Assembly (NCBI GenBank): GCA_020723435.1
Contig: DYIV01000006.1
Coordinates: 2,329 to 44,374 of the forward strand
Direction: 5' to 3'
Length of the DNA stretch: 42,046 nucleotides
Origin: Slackia heliotrinireducens
GTDB taxonomy: Bacteria; Actinomycetota; Aquicultoria; DYIV01
Shown: one piece after another, positions 41,876 through 42,046 of the stretch
How positions within the stretch are numbered: the stretch's first letter is position 1
Layout: every line of letters starts with the position of its first letter
The notes under the pieces: generated by a model
Databases searched by the model: none
Told to the model about the DNA's origin: nothing
Seen by the model: only the letters and a program-made list of their open reading frames with translations
Program-made: the position numbers and the translations under genes

Positions 41876-41965
41876 GGGCGCAGTCCCTCACCTGTCGACG
41901 CCAAGTGAGCAGTTGACAGGTCGATTTCCCAGGAATGGGTAGCTGGCTGCGCTGCCCGTTTTTTT
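41876..41965 (+). promoter_or_regulatory. infC leader, attenuator-like, with competing helices
   Basis: A 10-bp hairpin (ACCTGTCGAC 41890-41899 with GTTGACAGGT 41912-41921) lies before an intrinsic terminator. GCGCAG (41878-41883) can pair with CTGCGC (41948-41953), which includes the terminator's right arm, so an antiterminator enclosing the 10-bp hairpin is possible. CTCAC (41887) and GTGAG (41905) give another alternative. Autoregulatory leaders of infC-rpmI-rplT operons controlled by L20 are known in other bacteria; whether this is one is inference. Confidence 0.65.
41937..41965 (+). terminator. Intrinsic terminator in the infC leader
   Basis: GGGTAGC (41937-41943) pairs with GCTGCCC (41951-41957), with one G-U pair, followed by G and seven T (41959-41965). 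It lies before the infC coding region, so it must act as an attenuator. Confidence 0.85.
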
Positions 41966-42005
41966 GTGCCCTAGGATGGGCCGAACGGGTGGGCTATCAG
42001 ACAAC

Positions 42006-42012
42006 GGAGGTG
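42006..42012 (+). promoter_or_regulatory. Strong Shine-Dalgarno site of infC
   Basis: GGAGGTG is the only good ribosome-binding site near the infC reading frame. Eight bases separate it from the in-frame ACG at 42021; no in-frame ATG, GTG or TTG lies at a usable distance. Confidence 0.7.
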
Positions 42013-42020
42013 GGTTCTCC

Positions 42021-42046
42021 ACGAGCACCGAGGCACGAATTAACGA
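42021..42046 (+). CDS. infC: Translation initiation factor IF-3, N-terminal fragment with probable ACG start
   Basis: Only eight codons and two bases are in the window. They read (M/T)STEARIN followed by GA, matching the conserved start of IF-3 (actinobacterial MSTETRVNERIRV). The aligned first codon is ACG at 42021, placed eight bases after GGAGGTG. IF-3 genes are known for using non-canonical starts (AUU and similar) that IF-3 itself discriminates against, giving autoregulation. An in-frame ATG at 41976 would add 15 residues but has no ribosome-binding site. IF-3 binds the 30S subunit and proofreads start codons. The leader carries an attenuator. Confidence 0.75.

Noticed and set aside
1-42046. 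CRISPR arrays, tRNA/rRNA genes, insertion sequences, phage genes
   Set aside because: No regular spacer repeats, cloverleaf sequences, transposase or integrase motifs were found in the intergenic regions or ORFs.

Overview
The window (about 62-65% GC by eye) looks like chromosome from a deep-branching, probably monoderm actinomycetote of the kind rich in multiheme cytochromes (OPB41/Anaerosomatia, Geothermincolia or Aquicultoria-like). This is an inference from high GC, frequent GTG/TTG starts, a DUF166 protein, actinobacterial-looking secreted proteins, and an infC start that reads like actinobacterial IF-3. No phage, IS element, CRISPR array, tRNA or rRNA was seen.

Layout. 1-4.6 kb is the end of an exopolysaccharide locus: a sugar epimerase tail, a Wzz/BY-kinase, and two membrane or secreted proteins of unknown role. 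4.8-9.8 kb holds an HtpX-like protease, then a tight four-gene set (zinc-ribbon membrane protein, DUF2318 Fe-S-type protein, FtsX/MacB permease, ATPase) that resembles the accessory half of P19/Ftr1 iron-uptake loci. 9.8-16.4 kb is mixed housekeeping: MtaD-type deaminase, a small coiled-coil protein with a UbiB/AarF kinase, an M50-CBS protease, a phosphoesterase, and a DUF166 protein behind a leader that can fold into a candidate structured RNA.

16.4-25.2 kb reads on the minus strand. A TetR repressor with two well-preserved palindromic operators around its promoter is followed by two HlyD-type adaptors, ATPase, two ABC-2 permeases and a second ATPase (a split YbhGFSR-like exporter), then an 11-heme secreted cytochrome. 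thrS follows at 25.4 kb on the plus strand.

27.3-40.3 kb is the most interesting part. A divergent pair (PadR-DUF4388 regulator overlapping a stand-alone seven-helix membrane protein) faces a ten-gene cytochrome cluster. This contains two paralogous 7-heme secreted cytochromes bracketing two overlapping 12-heme membrane cytochromes, a single-span protein, an FxLYD-like protein, a lipoprotein, a TPR protein, an NHL-repeat protein with a membrane-spanning link to a degenerate PIN-like tail, and a GerMN lipoprotein. Together they encode 38 CXXCH haem sites and suggest an extracellular electron-transfer conduit, possibly ending in cytochrome filaments.

40.4-42.0 kb has a cysteine synthase, a small DUF4177-like protein, and the start of infC preceded by a promoter, an attenuator-like leader with a strong intrinsic terminator, and what appears to be a non-canonical ACG start codon.
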